Position numbers and translations under genes: made by a program. The notes under the pieces are model-generated. The model was not told where the DNA came from. It ran no database searches and was given only the letters and a program-made list of their open reading frames with translations. A stretch of 64,000 nucleotides of DNA. Source: Burkholderia sp. TSV86. GTDB taxonomy: Bacteria; Pseudomonadota; Gammaproteobacteria; Burkholderiales; Burkholderiaceae. Shown here in pieces: positions 1 to 9,230 of the stretch. The stretch covers positions 55,410 through 119,409 of the forward strand of contig NZ_LOWB01000115.1 in assembly GCF_001522865.1 (NCBI RefSeq). Direction: 5' to 3'. Every line of letters starts with the position of its first letter. Positions within the stretch are counted from its first letter, which is position 1.

Positions 1-40
1 CCGCGCAAACGGGCATCCTCACGGGCGCGCCCGCGCGCAT

Positions 41-81
41 TTGACAAAAAATTCGCCAAGCATCTGATTTTCTGGCATAAT
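41..81 (+). promoter_or_regulatory. Probable rpmE2 promoter
   Basis: A CATAAT hexamer at 76-81 is preceded by TGG, making an extended -10 element. TTGACA at 41-46 is a perfect -35 hexamer, but 29 bases separate it from the -10, too far for a normal pair, so the -35 assignment is doubtful. The tract is AT-rich within GC-rich DNA. A leader of about 180 nt would precede the gene. Confidence 0.4.
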
Positions 82-262
82 TGCGAGCTTTCGACCTCAG
101 GCAAGTGGCTCGCGCCGGGCTTTGGCGGCTGCGTAACGAACTGGTAAGAACTGGCGAACTGGCTGACTCAAACCAGACGGAACACAATCGCGGGCGACGC
201 AACGGCGTTCGCGGCATCGCGAAAAGCGGCGGGCTGGCTACCGTTTTTACTCAGGAAAAACC

Positions 263-526
263 ATGAAACAAGGCATTCACCCGGATTACCGCGAAGTCGT
301 TTTCCAAGACATGTCGAACGGCTTCAAGTTCGTGACGCGCTCGACGATTCAAACGCGCGAAACGATCGAACTCGACGGCAAGACCTATCCGCTCGCGAAG
401 ATCGAAGTGTCGTCGGAATCGCACTCGTTCTACACCGGCCAGCAGAAGATCATGGACACGGCCGGCCGTGTCGAGAAGTTCAAGAACAAGTTCGGCGCAC
501 GCGCAAACGGCAAGGCCGCGAAGTAA
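263..526 (+). CDS. rpmE2: 50S ribosomal protein L31 type B
   Basis: An 87-residue component of the large ribosomal subunit. The start [14 protein letters not shown] and the [13 protein letters not shown] segment are typical of L31. There is no cysteine anywhere, so the CxxC zinc-binding motif of the type A form is absent and this is the zinc-independent type B form. AGGAAAAACC precedes the ATG as a ribosome-binding site. It is a single-gene unit followed at once by a strong terminator. In bacteria with both forms, type B is often induced on zinc starvation; no Zur box could be recognised here. Confidence 0.96.
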   Translation: MKQGIHPDYREVVFQDMSNGFKFVTRSTIQTRETIELDGKTYPLAKIEVSSESHSFYTGQQKIMDTAGRVEKFKNKFGARANGKAAK

Positions 527-574
527 GCGTCGCGTGCTTACCGGCCCTCGCGTCGCGCTCGGCCGGTTCCGCAG

Positions 575-602
575 AAAAAGGCAGCCCAGGCTGCCTTTTT
601 TT
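575..602 (+). terminator. Rho-independent terminator of rpmE2
   Basis: GGCAGCC (580-586) and GGCTGCC (589-595) form a perfect 7-bp stem with a CA loop. It is flanked by five A on the left and seven T on the right, so it could also end transcription from the other strand. Confidence 0.9.
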
Positions 603-751
603 GTCTGCGCTCAACCCGTGCCGCCGCCTGCCGACGCGCGGCCCGACCGGCTTCTGACGCGTATGACGCCGTGCGTCTACAATGCCGGATGCTCAAAACG
701 GCCCGCCGCTCACCCGGCGGGCGCTTCGCCCATCCTCTGCCTTCCATCTGC

Positions 752-2503
752 ATGAAGCCTGTCGTCCGCCTCACCGCTTCCGCCACTCGCGCGCTACCGC
801 GCTGGCTGCTGCTCACGCTTTGCATCGTCTATGCGGCGTTCGGGCTGTTCGGCCGGGATCCGTGGAAGAATGAGGACGCTGCGGGCTTCGGCGTGATGTG
901 GACGATGGCGCAAGGCGGGCTGCAGGACTGGCTGCTGCCGAACCTCGTCGGCAAATTCGTCACGTCCGACGCGCCGCTCGGCTATTGGCTCGGCAGCCTC
1001 GCGATCCGCGCGCTGCCGTGGGTCGATGCGAGCAATGCATCGCGCGTCTATGCGGGCGTGCTGTTCTGCGTCGCGGCTGCATTCGTTTGGTACGCCGCGT
1101 ATCTGCTCGGCCGGCGCGCCGAAGTGCAGCCGTTCAAGTACGCGTTCGGCGGCGAGCCCGAGCCGCGCGATTACGGCCGCACGCTCGCCGACGGCGCGCT
1201 CCTCGTGCTGCTCGCGTGCTTCGGCCTTGCCGAGCGCGGTCATGAAACCACGCCGCAGCTCGCGCAGTTTGCGTGGATCGCGATGCTCGTCTACGGGCTG
1301 GTGCGCGCGATCGACAAGCCCACGCAAGGCGCGCTGTGGTGGGGCCTCGCGCTCGGCCTCGTCGCGCTGTCAGGCAATCCCGTGGTGGTTACCGCGCTTG
1401 CGCTCGGCACGTTCGCGCTGTATCTCGTCACCCCCGAGATCCGCTGCATGCAGGTGCCGGCGATCGGGCTGCCGCTCGCCGCCGCGATCTTCGCGCTCTG
1501 GCCGATCGCCGCGCTCGTCGCGTTTGCGGACGACGCGCGCTGGTTCCTCGATCAATGGCTGCACGGCAGCCTGATGCGCTTCTCCGGGCCGCCGACAGCC
1601 GTGCTCGCCTACGCGGCAAAGAACCTGCCGCTCTTCACCTGGCCGGCGTGGCCGCTCGCGATCTGGGCCTGGGTGAGCTGGGCCGGTCTGCGCCGCCGGC
1701 CGCACATAGCGATTCCGCTCGCGGTCGTCGTGCCGCTCGTCGCGCTCGTGATCCTGCAAAGTCAGCAGACCAACCGGATGTATATGCTGCTGCTGCCGCC
1801 GCTCGCCGTCCTCGCGAGCTTCGCGCTGCCCACGCTCAAGCGCGGCGCGATCAATGCGATCGACTGGTTCGCCGTGTTGAGTTTCACGATCCTCGGCACG
1901 TTCGTGTGGCTCGTATGGCTCGCGTCGATGACAGGCTTCCCGCATCCGCTCGCACGCAACCTCGCACGCCTCGTGCCGGGCTACGAGCCGCACTTCAAGG
2001 TGCTGTCGTTCGTCTGCGCGGTTGCGGCGACGATATGCTGGCTGCTGCTCGTGCGCTGGCGTATCTCGCGCCAGCCCAAGGTGCTGTGGCGCAGCGTCGT
2101 GCTCTCGAGCGCCGGCACGACGCTGATGTGGGTGCTGCTGATGACGCTGTGGCTGCCGATCGTCAACTACAGCCGGACCTATCGCGACGTCGCGCAGCAA
2201 ATCGCCGCGCACCTGCCGCCCGACTACGAATGCATCTCGCCCGTGCGCCTAGGCGACGCGCAGATCGCGACGTTCGCGTACTTCGGCGGCATGCATTTCT
2301 CGTTCGACGGCGACTGCGACGTGATCCTGCGTCAGGATCGCTCGGATTTCGGCGAACCCAGCTCGATGTCGCAATACGTATGGCGTCTCGTCTGGGAAGG
2401 CCGGCGCGCGGCCGACCGGGACGAACGCTTCCGTCTGTACGAACGGATCGAGCGGCCGAAAGCGCCCGTCAAACGCCGCTCGACACGCCCGGCGCGCCGC
2501 TGA
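752..2503 (+). CDS. Polytopic membrane glycosyltransferase, ArnT/PMT-like
   Basis: A 583-residue integral membrane protein. After a short basic N-terminus comes a first membrane helix (LLLTLCIVYAAFGLFG), then a charged periplasmic loop with a GRDPWKNEDA segment, then many hydrophobic helices, and finally a soluble basic tail. The acidic residues in the first loop resemble the catalytic loop of GT-C (PMT_2/ArnT) enzymes that transfer a sugar from a polyprenyl phosphate carrier in the periplasm. The ATG at 752 is preferred because upstream in-frame codons encode basic low-complexity sequence. The MATE gene follows three bases later. The acceptor cannot be deduced. Confidence 0.75.
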   Translation: MKPVVRLTASATRALPRWLLLTLCIVYAAFGLFGRDPWKNEDAAGFGVMWTMAQGGLQDWLLPNLVGKFVTSDAPLGYWLGSLAIRALPWVDASNASRVYAGVLFCVAAAFVWYAAYLLGRRAEVQPFKYAFGGEPEPRDYGRTLADGALLVLLACFGLAERGHETTPQLAQFAWIAMLVYGLVRAIDKPTQGALWWGLALGLVALSGNPVVVTALALGTFALYLVTPEIRCMQVPAIGLPLAAAIFALWPIAALVAFADDARWFLDQWLHGSLMRFSGPPTAVLAYAAKNLPLFTWPAWPLAIWAWVSWAGLRRRPHIAIPLAVVVPLVALVILQSQQTNRMYMLLLPPLAVLASFALPTLKRGAINAIDWFAVLSFTILGTFVWLVWLASMTGFPHPLARNLARLVPGYEPHFKVLSFVCAVAATICWLLLVRWRISRQPKVLWRSVVLSSAGTTLMWVLLMTLWLPIVNYSRTYRDVAQQIAAHLPPDYECISPVRLGDAQIATFAYFGGMHFSFDGDCDVILRQDRSDFGEPSSMSQYVWRLVWEGRRAADRDERFRLYERIERPKAPVKRRSTRPARR

Positions 2504-2506
2504 TCC

Positions 2507-3886
2507 ATGCTCGGGAACATTCGCCGGATCGCCGGGCTCGCATGGCCCGTGCTGATCGGCCAGCTCGCGATCATTGCGTTCGGCGTGATCGACACCGCGA
2601 TGGTGGGCCGCTTCTCCGCACTCGATCTCGCGGCGCTCGGGCTCGGCGCGTCGATCTACGTGTCGATCTATATCGGATTGACCGGTATTCTGTCGGCATT
2701 GCAGCCCATCGCGGGGCAACTGTACGGCGCGCGGCGCTATACGCAGATCGGTGAGGAAGCGCGCCAGGCGATGTGGCTCGCCGCATTGCTCGCGATCCCG
2801 GGCTTTCTGCTGCTGCATTTTCCCGAGCCGCTGCTGCGGCTCGCGCATACTCCCGCCGAGCTGCACGCGCGCACGCTCGCGTATCTGCGCATCCTGTCAT
2901 ACGGGCTGCCCGCGAGCCTGCTGTTCCGGATTTACAACGCGTTGACGAACGCGGCCGGCAAGCCGCGGCTCGCGATGATCCTGCAAGTCGGCGCGCTCGT
3001 CGTGAAGGTGCCGCTGAACATCTGGTTCATCTTCGGCGGCCTCGGGCTGCCTGCGCTCGGCGGCCCCGGCTGCGGCCTCGCGAGCACGCTGATCAATTGG
3101 ATTCTCGCGTGCGTCGGCTTCATGCTGCTCGCAAAGCTCGATGTGTTCGCGCCGCTCGCGATCTTCTCGCGCTTCACGCCGCCGGTCTGGCAGCGCCAAA
3201 AGGCGCTGCTCACACTCGGCCTGCCGATGGGACTGTCGTATCTGATCGAGGTCACGTCATATACGTTCATGGCGCTGTTCATCGCGCAATTCGGCACGAC
3301 CACGCTCGCCGGCCATCAGATCGCGGGCAATATCGGCGCGGTGCTGTATATGACGCCGCTGTCGATCGGCATTGCCGCGTCGACGCTCGTCGCGCGCGCA
3401 ATCGGCGCCAACGAGATGGACGACGCCCGCACGCTCGGCTGGCACGCAATCGTGTTCGCCTGCATGATCGCATGCGCCTATGGCGCCGCCGTGCTCGCAC
3501 TGCGTGCGGCAATCGTTTCGGCGTACACGCCGAACCCGGCCGTCGCCGCGGCGGCGCTGCCGCTCGTCGCGATCGTCGCGGTCTATCACTTCTTCGACGC
3601 GCTGCAGATCACCACCGCCTTCGTGCTGCGCGCGCACAAGATCGCCGTCGTGCCGACCGCGATCTATGCGCTCGCGTTATGGGGCATCGGACTGGGTGGG
3701 GGCTATCTGCTCGGCTTTGACGTGCTCGGCCTTGTGCCCGCTTCGCTGACCGGCGCGCGCGGCTTCTGGATCGCCAATGCCGCGAGCCTCGCGCTTGCGG
3801 GTGGCGGGCTCGTCTTCTATCTGCGCCGCGTGAGCCGGCGCCGGCCTGGGCCGGGCGCCGCGCAACCGGCGCAGCACGCCCATTGA
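2507..3886 (+). CDS. MATE family efflux transporter
   Basis: A 459-residue inner-membrane protein with about 12 hydrophobic segments in two homologous halves, the usual size and topology of MATE (NorM/DinF) cation-coupled multidrug exporters. The N-terminal stretch RRIAGLAWPVLIGQLAIIAF, then GVIDTAMVGRFSALDLAALG, is the family's first helix pair. The second half begins near residue 230 with the matching LTLGLPMGLSYLIEV. The gene starts three bases after the upstream glycosyltransferase, so the two are probably cotranscribed. Substrate unknown. Confidence 0.88.
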   Translation: MLGNIRRIAGLAWPVLIGQLAIIAFGVIDTAMVGRFSALDLAALGLGASIYVSIYIGLTGILSALQPIAGQLYGARRYTQIGEEARQAMWLAALLAIPGFLLLHFPEPLLRLAHTPAELHARTLAYLRILSYGLPASLLFRIYNALTNAAGKPRLAMILQVGALVVKVPLNIWFIFGGLGLPALGGPGCGLASTLINWILACVGFMLLAKLDVFAPLAIFSRFTPPVWQRQKALLTLGLPMGLSYLIEVTSYTFMALFIAQFGTTTLAGHQIAGNIGAVLYMTPLSIGIAASTLVARAIGANEMDDARTLGWHAIVFACMIACAYGAAVLALRAAIVSAYTPNPAVAAAALPLVAIVAVYHFFDALQITTAFVLRAHKIAVVPTAIYALALWGIGLGGGYLLGFDVLGLVPASLTGARGFWIANAASLALAGGGLVFYLRRVSRRRPGPGAAQPAQHAH

Positions 3887-3957
3887 CACGCCCGCCAAGC
3901 GGCATGCGCGCCAGCGGACGGCGTGTCGCGCTGCGGCAATGCGGGCGGGCAAATGCG

Positions 3958-3991
3958 GGCGGTGCGGCGGCTCATGAGCCGCCGCACCGCC
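3958..3991. repeat. 34-bp perfect palindrome between convergent genes
   Basis: GGCGGTGCGGCGGCTCA is followed directly by its exact reverse complement. It lies midway between the 3' ends of the MATE gene (plus) and the decarboxylase-like gene (minus). No U-tract follows on either strand. A very stable hairpin would form in both transcripts; a bidirectional terminator or 3'-end stabiliser is the simplest role. Confidence 0.8.
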
Positions 3992-4012
3992 GATCCCCGT
4001 GGCCGTATCGCG

Positions 4013-4453
4013 TCAGTCGATAAACGGCCTGTCCGAATTTTCCGGGCTTCCCGCGTCTTCCCGCTTTTGCGCATCACGCTGCTCGAACACGTCCCGCGCG
4101 GCGAAAAGCGCATTGAGCGCAGCCGGAAAGCCGGCATACACCGCCATCTGCATGAATACCTCGACGATTTCGCCGCGCGTGACGCCGACGTTCAGCGCCG
4201 CGCCAATATGCACCTTCAACTGGGGTTGCGCCGTCCCAAGCGTGGCGAGCGACGCGAGCGTGGCGATCTCGCGCGAGCGCAGATCAAGCCCGGGCCGGCT
4301 GTAAATGTCGCCAAACGCGAATTCGACGAGCAGCCGCCCGAACTCTGGCGCCATCGGCGCGAGCGATGCAACGACTTGCTCGCCGGCCTCGCCGTCGATC
4401 TCTTTCAGCTTGTTCCAGCCCCGCGCGTAGCGGTCTTCGGTACAGGGTTCCAT
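4013..4453 (-). CDS. Carboxymuconolactone decarboxylase family protein
   Basis: A 146-residue protein with the CMD fold. The central helix region reads LRSREIATLASLATLGTAQ, followed by LKVHIGAALNVGVTRGEI and VFMQMAVYAGFPAALNA, the hallmark of the family. The CxxC redox pair of the AhpD branch is absent (the only cysteine is residue 4), so a peroxidase role is unlikely and a decarboxylase/isomerase-like or unknown role is favoured. Its first 49 bases overlap the end of the upstream MerR gene, so the two are translationally linked and the MerR protein probably controls it. Confidence 0.85.
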   Translation of the reverse strand: MEPCTEDRYARGWNKLKEIDGEAGEQVVASLAPMAPEFGRLLVEFAFGDIYSRPGLDLRSREIATLASLATLGTAQPQLKVHIGAALNVGVTRGEIVEVFMQMAVYAGFPAALNALFAARDVFEQRDAQKREDAGSPENSDRPFID

Positions 4454-4905
4454 CGTTCGTCCTCATCAGCATGTGGATCATGATCCGGTTGAGATCGCGG
4501 CGCCTGTCGAATCGCGTCGCGCTCGGCATGCTCGTAGTAGGCGATCTTGTCGACGATCGCCTCGAGATTCGCCTGCAACGCATCGATCTGCGCACGCACT
4601 GCGTCGCGATGCGCGACGAGCAGCGCACGCCGCGCCCCGAGTGTCGCGTCGCCGCGTGCGCGCAGTTCGGCGAACGCCTGCATCGCGGCGATCGGCATGC
4701 CGGTCGCCCGCAGCCGCATCACGAAACGCAGCCAATCGAGATCGGCTGGCGCATACAGCCGGTGTCCCGCATGCGTGCGCGCGATCGATCGCAACAAGCC
4801 GGCTTGCTCGTAATAACGCAACGTATGCGTGGACACGCCGATCAACACGGCAACCTGCCCGATCGTCAATGCAGTTGGCGACGTTTGCTTCGATGCGTTC
4901 GACAT
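4405..4905 (-). CDS. MerR family transcriptional regulator
   Basis: A 166-residue DNA-binding regulator. Residues 14-38 form the winged helix (TIGQVAVLIGVSTHTLRYYE), followed by the MerR second-wing region LYAPADLDWLRFVMRLRATG and a long C-terminal dimerisation helix. No cysteines resembling metal ligands follow, which points to the small-molecule branch rather than the metal sensors. The start at 4905 leaves a compact leader holding a perfect 9-bp dyad. It overlaps the downstream decarboxylase-like gene, its likely target along with itself. Confidence 0.88.
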   Translation of the reverse strand: MSNASKQTSPTALTIGQVAVLIGVSTHTLRYYEQAGLLRSIARTHAGHRLYAPADLDWLRFVMRLRATGMPIAAMQAFAELRARGDATLGARRALLVAHRDAVRAQIDALQANLEAIVDKIAYYEHAERDAIRQAPRSQPDHDPHADEDERWNPVPKTATRGAGTS

Positions 4906-4922
4906 GGCAAGCTCAAGGTTAG

Positions 4923-4944
4923 GACTTAGAGCGCACTCTAAGTC
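4923..4944 (-). promoter_or_regulatory. Perfect dyad operator of the MerR regulator
   Basis: GACTTAGAG (4923-4931) and CTCTAAGTC (4936-4944) are exact inverted repeats around CGCA, 18 bases upstream of the MerR start. Length, symmetry and position fit a MerR-type operator lying between -35 and -10. Function is inferred. Confidence 0.75.
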
Positions 4945-5187
4945 AAGTGCCGCGCCTGCGCCAGTCCCTGCCGCCACCCGCGATGCCCATTTCCGTCAAA
5001 GATCGTAAAAGCCGGCCGCGCACGCCGTCACAGCCTTTACAGTGCAGCCTGCGATAAGCAACACTGCCGCGCTGTCTTAAAAAGGGCATGCATTTATCCT
5101 ATGCTTGAACGCAGCACCCGGCTCGCGCCGCGCGCGCGTTCGCTACGACAACCGTTCATCCGTTCCATCACAAGGGAGCCTTTCGCC

Positions 5188-5808
5188 ATGCTGAAAAAGC
5201 TGCTGATGCTGGTCGTCGCATTGTCGCTTTCGCTGTCCGCAGCACTTGCCGGCGCTGTAGAGGTCAACACCGCCGACCAGGCGGCGCTCGAATCCGTGAA
5301 AGGCCTCGGCCCGGTGAAATCGAAGGCCATTCTCGATGAGCGCGCGAAAAACGGCCCGTTCAAGGACGCCGACGATCTCGCGAGCCGCGTGAAGGGCCTC
5401 GGCGCGAAATCGGTCGCGAATCTCGAAGCGGCCGGGCTGACGATCGGCGGCTCATCGGCGCCGCCGAGCGGCGCGAAGGCCAAGACTCATGCGGCAAAGC
5501 CGGCCACAACGGCCCCCGCTGCGACCACGCCCGCGCCGGCCACCGCGTCGCCCGCGCCGGCCACGCCCGCGCCCGCCCCGGCCACTGCGTCGCCCGCGCC
5601 GGCGGCCGCGAGCGCGCCGACGGCGGCGGCAAGCGCGCCGACCGCGAAAAAGACGCGCGCGTCGAAAAAGAAAGAGAAAACCGCCGCCGAAGCAAGCGCC
5701 GCAACCGACGCGAATGCGCCGGCCGCGGCATCGTCGCCGAAGGCCAAAGGCTCGAAGAAAGGCAAGAAGAGCAAAGCGGCGGCCGCGTCCGCCGCGTCGG
5801 GCGTCTGA
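5188..5808 (+). CDS. Exported ComEA-like helix-hairpin-helix protein with Ala/Pro/Lys tail
   Basis: A 206-residue protein. Residues 1-22 are a signal peptide (LLMLVVALSLSLSAALAGA). Residues 24-85 are a ComEA-type helix-hairpin-helix domain (VNTADQAALESVKGLGPVKS, then LASRVKGLGAKSVANLE), a non-specific DNA-binding fold used in DNA uptake. The remaining 110 residues are low-complexity Ala/Pro, then lysine-rich, a basic tail likely to be disordered and able to hold DNA or peptidoglycan. AAGGGAG at 5173 supports the start at 5188. The ComEA-like domain is clear; a role in competence is inference. Confidence 0.82.
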   Translation: MLKKLLMLVVALSLSLSAALAGAVEVNTADQAALESVKGLGPVKSKAILDERAKNGPFKDADDLASRVKGLGAKSVANLEAAGLTIGGSSAPPSGAKAKTHAAKPATTAPAATTPAPATASPAPATPAPAPATASPAPAAASAPTAAASAPTAKKTRASKKKEKTAAEASAATDANAPAAASSPKAKGSKKGKKSKAAAASAASGV

Positions 5809-5885
5809 ATCCGGCGTCGCGCATCGCGCGGCGCTTTCGTTCCACCGGCGCCCTCGAGGCGCCGCATCAACCTAGCAGGTGAATC

Positions 5886-6311
5886 ATGGGTCTACTCGAT
5901 ATCGTTGGCGGTCTGATCGGCGGTCAAGGCGGCAATCAGAACGCGCTCATCAGCGCCGCGCTGGAGCTCATCAACAATCAGCCCGGCGGCCTCAACGGCC
6001 TCATCGACAAATTCAAGGCAGGCGGCGCGGGCGACATCATCGGCTCGTGGGTGGGCAACGGCGCGAACCAGCAGATCTCGCCCGACCTGCTGCAAAACGT
6101 GCTCGGCTCCGAAGCAATCGGCTCGCTCGCCAGCAAGATCGGCATTGATCCGCAGCAGGCGTCCGGCATCCTCGCGCAAGTGTTGCCGCACGTGGTCAAC
6201 GGTGCGACGCCGAACGGCGAAGTGCCGGCGGGCGGTCAACTCGACGCGTCGAACCTGATCGGCACGCTATCGCAGCTCGCCGGCCTGTTCGGCGGCAATA
6301 AGCAGGCGTAA
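5886..6311 (+). CDS. YidB family (DUF937-type) protein
   Basis: A 141-residue protein starting MGLLDIVGGLIGGQGG. It is glycine-rich with a central segment NVLGSEAIGSLASKIGIDPQ and the ending IGTLSQLAGLFGG, all typical of the YidB family. The molecular function of the family is unknown. There is no signal peptide. It sits 77 bases after the ComEA-like gene on the same strand and ends at the terminator shared with clpB, so the two may form one unit. Confidence 0.82.
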   Translation: MGLLDIVGGLIGGQGGNQNALISAALELINNQPGGLNGLIDKFKAGGAGDIIGSWVGNGANQQISPDLLQNVLGSEAIGSLASKIGIDPQQASGILAQVLPHVVNGATPNGEVPAGGQLDASNLIGTLSQLAGLFGGNKQA

Positions 6312-6364
6312 TACCGGGGGTAGGCGCCGCCCGGCGCGCGCCTCGAAACCGGCTCGCCAATAAA

Positions 6365-6392
6365 CAAACACCCCGCGTAAGCGGGGTGTTTG
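6365..6392. terminator. Bidirectional terminator between yidB-like gene and clpB
   Basis: CAAACACCCCGC (6365-6376) and GCGGGGTGTTTG (6381-6392) form a perfect 12-bp stem with a GTAA loop between two convergent genes. The T-rich outer arms on both strands suit termination in both directions. Confidence 0.88.
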
Positions 6393-6453
6393 CATTTGCC
6401 GGCCCAGTGCGCGTATCGGGCCGCAACCGGCAGGCGCAGCGCGACGCGGCCGC

Positions 6454-9051
6454 TCAATGCACGACGCGATCGAACACGAACTCGCCGTCCTGCACGTCGA
6501 CCGGAATCACATCCTTCGGACCAAAGCGGCCCGCAAGGATCAGCTTCGCGACCGGATTCTCGATCTCCTGCTGGATCGCACGCTTCAACGGACGTGCGCC
6601 GAATAACGGATCGTAGCCGACCTTGCCGATCTGCTCGAGCGCGGCCTCGGACACGTCGAGCGCCATGTCGAGCTTCGCGAGCCGGTCGTGCAGGCGCGCA
6701 AGCTGGATCTTCGCGATCGACTGGATATTGCTGCGATCGAGCCCGTGGAATACGACGACGTCGTCGATCCGGTTCAGGAACTCCGGACGGAAGTGCTGCT
6801 TCACCTCGACCCAGACGGCATCCTTGATCTCGTCCTGCGGCGCGCCCGCCATCGACTGGATCACTTGCGAACCCAGATTGGACGTCATCACGATCACCGT
6901 GTTCTTGAAGTCGACGGTGCGCCCCTGCCCGTCGGTCATCCGGCCGTCGTCGAGCACTTGCAGCAGCACGTTGAACACGTCCGGATGCGCCTTTTCGATT
7001 TCGTCGAGCAGAATCACGCTGTACGGCTTGCGACGCACCGCTTCCGTCAGATAGCCGCCCTCCTCGTAGCCGACATAACCCGGCGGCGCGCCGATCAGCC
7101 GCGCGACGCTGTGCTTCTCCATGAACTCGCTCATGTCGATGCGGATCAGATGCTCTTCCGAATCGAACAGGAACGCCGCGAGCGCCTTGCACAGCTCGGT
7201 CTTGCCCACGCCCGTCGGACCGAGGAACAGGAACGAGCCATACGGACGGTTCGGATCGGCAAGCCCCGCACGCGAGCGGCGGATCGCATCGGCAACCGCG
7301 CTGATCGCCTCGTTCTGACCCACCACGCGCTCATGCAGCTTTTCCTCGATATGCAGCAGCTTCTCGCGCTCGCCCTGCATCATCCGCGATACCGGAATGC
7401 CCGTCGCGCGCGATACGACTTCCGCGATTTCTTCGGCGCCGACCTGCGTGCGCAGCAAACGCGGGCGCGACGGATTATGCTGCTCGCTCTCCTCGGCCTG
7501 CGTGACCTGCTTCAATTGCGCCTCGAGTTGCGGCAGCTTGCCGTACTGCAGCTCGGCAACCTTCTCGAGCTTGCCCTCGCGCTGCAGCCGCGCGATATCG
7601 GCGCGCACCTTCTCGATCTCCTCCTTGAGCTGCGCGCTGCCCTGCACCGCGGCCTTCTCGGCAGTCCAAATCTCCTCGAGGTCCGCGTATTCACGCCCGA
7701 GCCGCTCAATCTCCTCCTCGATCAGCGCCAGGCGCTTTTGCGACGCCTCGTCCTGCTCCTTCTTCACCGCCTCGCGCTCGATCTTCAGTTGAATCAGCCG
7801 GCGATCGAGCTTGTCCATCTCTTCGGGCTTCGAATCGATTTCCATCTTGATCTTCGATGCGGCCTCGTCGACCAGGTCGATCGCCTTGTCCGGCAGGAAA
7901 CGGTCCGTGATGTAGCGGTGCGACAGCTCGGCCGCGGCAACGATCGCCGGATCGGTGATCTCGACGCCGTGGTGCAATTCATACTTCTCCTGCAAGCCGC
8001 GCAAAATCGCGATCGTCGCCTCGACGCTCGGCTCGTCGACCAGCACCTTCTGGAAGCGGCGCTCGAGCGCGGCGTCCTTTTCGATGTACTTGCGGTATTC
8101 GTCGAGCGTAGTCGCGCCGATGCAATGCAACTCGCCGCGCGACAGCGCGGGCTTGAGCATGTTGCCCGCATCCATCGCGCCCTCGGCCTTGCCCGCGCCG
8201 ACCATCGTATGAATCTCGTCGATGAAGACGATCGTCTGGCCTTCGTCCTTCGCGATGTCGTTGAGCACCGCCTTCAGGCGCTCCTCGAATTCGCCGCGAT
8301 ACTTCGCGCCCGCGAGCAGCGCCGCCATGTCGAGCGACAGCACGCGCTTGCCCTTGAGCGTCTCCGGCACCTCGCCGTTGACGATCCGCTGCGCAAGCCC
8401 TTCGACGATCGCGGTCTTGCCCACGCCCGGCTCGCCGATCAGCACTGGATTATTCTTAGTGCGGCGCTGCAGGATCTGGATCGAGCGGCGGATCTCGTCG
8501 TCGCGGCCGATCACCGGATCGAGCTTGCCCGCCCGCGCGCGCTCGGTCAAATCGACGGTGTACTTCTTCAGCGCCTCGCGCTGGCTTTCGGCGTCCGCGC
8601 TATGGACCTGCGAGCCGCCGCGCACCGCCGCGATCGCCGTTTCGAGCGCCTTCCTCGTCAAGCCGTGCTGACGCGCGAGCCGCCCGGCTTCGCCCTTGTC
8701 GTCGGCCACGGCGAGCAAGAACATCTCGCTCGCGATAAAGCTGTCGTTGAGCTTCTGCGCTTCCTTGTCGGCCTGGTTCAACAAGCCGGCAAGCTCACGG
8801 CCGACCTGCACGTCGCCGCCTGTGCCCGTGACTTGCGGCAGGCGTGCGATTGCGTCGTTCAGCGAGCTTTGCAGCGCCTGCACATGAACGCCTGCACGCG
8901 ACAGCAGCGAGCGCGCGGAGCCGTCCTGCTGCGCGACGAGCGCCGCGAGCACGTGGACGGGTTCGATGTATTGATTGTCGCGCCCGGCCGCGAGACTTTG
9001 CGCGTCCGCGAGCGCCTCCTGGAACTTGGTGGTGAGCTTGTCGATTCTCAT
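6454..9051 (-). CDS. clpB: ATP-dependent disaggregase ClpB
   Basis: An 865-residue AAA+ chaperone that threads aggregated proteins through its hexameric pore and works with DnaK. In order: an N-terminal repeat domain ([18 protein letters not shown]), the first AAA+ module with Walker [14 protein letters not shown] and Walker [15 protein letters not shown], the long coiled-coil middle domain (about 410-520), and the second AAA+ module with [13 protein letters not shown] and [16 protein letters not shown]. Length is normal for the family. The start at 9051 (MRIDKL, after GGAGGT) is chosen over 9084. A sigma-32-like promoter lies just upstream, so heat induction is expected. Confidence 0.97.
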   Translation of the reverse strand: MRIDKLTTKFQEALADAQSLAAGRDNQYIEPVHVLAALVAQQDGSARSLLSRAGVHVQALQSSLNDAIARLPQVTGTGGDVQVGRELAGLLNQADKEAQKLNDSFIASEMFLLAVADDKGEAGRLARQHGLTRKALETAIAAVRGGSQVHSADAESQREALKKYTVDLTERARAGKLDPVIGRDDEIRRSIQILQRRTKNNPVLIGEPGVGKTAIVEGLAQRIVNGEVPETLKGKRVLSLDMAALLAGAKYRGEFEERLKAVLNDIAKDEGQTIVFIDEIHTMVGAGKAEGAMDAGNMLKPALSRGELHCIGATTLDEYRKYIEKDAALERRFQKVLVDEPSVEATIAILRGLQEKYELHHGVEITDPAIVAAAELSHRYITDRFLPDKAIDLVDEAASKIKMEIDSKPEEMDKLDRRLIQLKIEREAVKKEQDEASQKRLALIEEEIERLGREYADLEEIWTAEKAAVQGSAQLKEEIEKVRADIARLQREGKLEKVAELQYGKLPQLEAQLKQVTQAEESEQHNPSRPRLLRTQVGAEEIAEVVSRATGIPVSRMMQGEREKLLHIEEKLHERVVGQNEAISAVADAIRRSRAGLADPNRPYGSFLFLGPTGVGKTELCKALAAFLFDSEEHLIRIDMSEFMEKHSVARLIGAPPGYVGYEEGGYLTEAVRRKPYSVILLDEIEKAHPDVFNVLLQVLDDGRMTDGQGRTVDFKNTVIVMTSNLGSQVIQSMAGAPQDEIKDAVWVEVKQHFRPEFLNRIDDVVVFHGLDRSNIQSIAKIQLARLHDRLAKLDMALDVSEAALEQIGKVGYDPLFGARPLKRAIQQEIENPVAKLILAGRFGPKDVIPVDVQDGEFVFDRVVH

Positions 9052-9082
9052 GAATGAGACCTCCAATAGACGAATACCATCC

Positions 9083-9110
9083 AAATGAGGATGGTTATTC
9101 GCCTTTCAAG
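9083..9110 (-). promoter_or_regulatory. Sigma-32 (heat shock) promoter of clpB
   Basis: Read on the minus strand, CTTGAAA (9110-9104) is a perfect -35 element. After 13 bases comes CCTCATTT (9090-9083), one base off the CCCCATNT -10 consensus. The start codon is about 32 bases further on. An inverted repeat (9071-9101) overlaps the -10. Confidence 0.85.
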
Positions 9111-9230
9111 CCGGAATTTACTTGACATGCGACAAACCAAGGTCCAGCGCACGGCAGACACGCGAGCGCGCGAAACCGGCTCGTGCGCCCCGCGAATGAA
9201 CGAGCGCGCGTCACGCGCAAGAATGGAAAG

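Noticed and set aside
6688..9057. 789-codon open frame opposite clpB
   Set aside because: Shadow frame of a strongly conserved chaperone gene, with no homology of its own.
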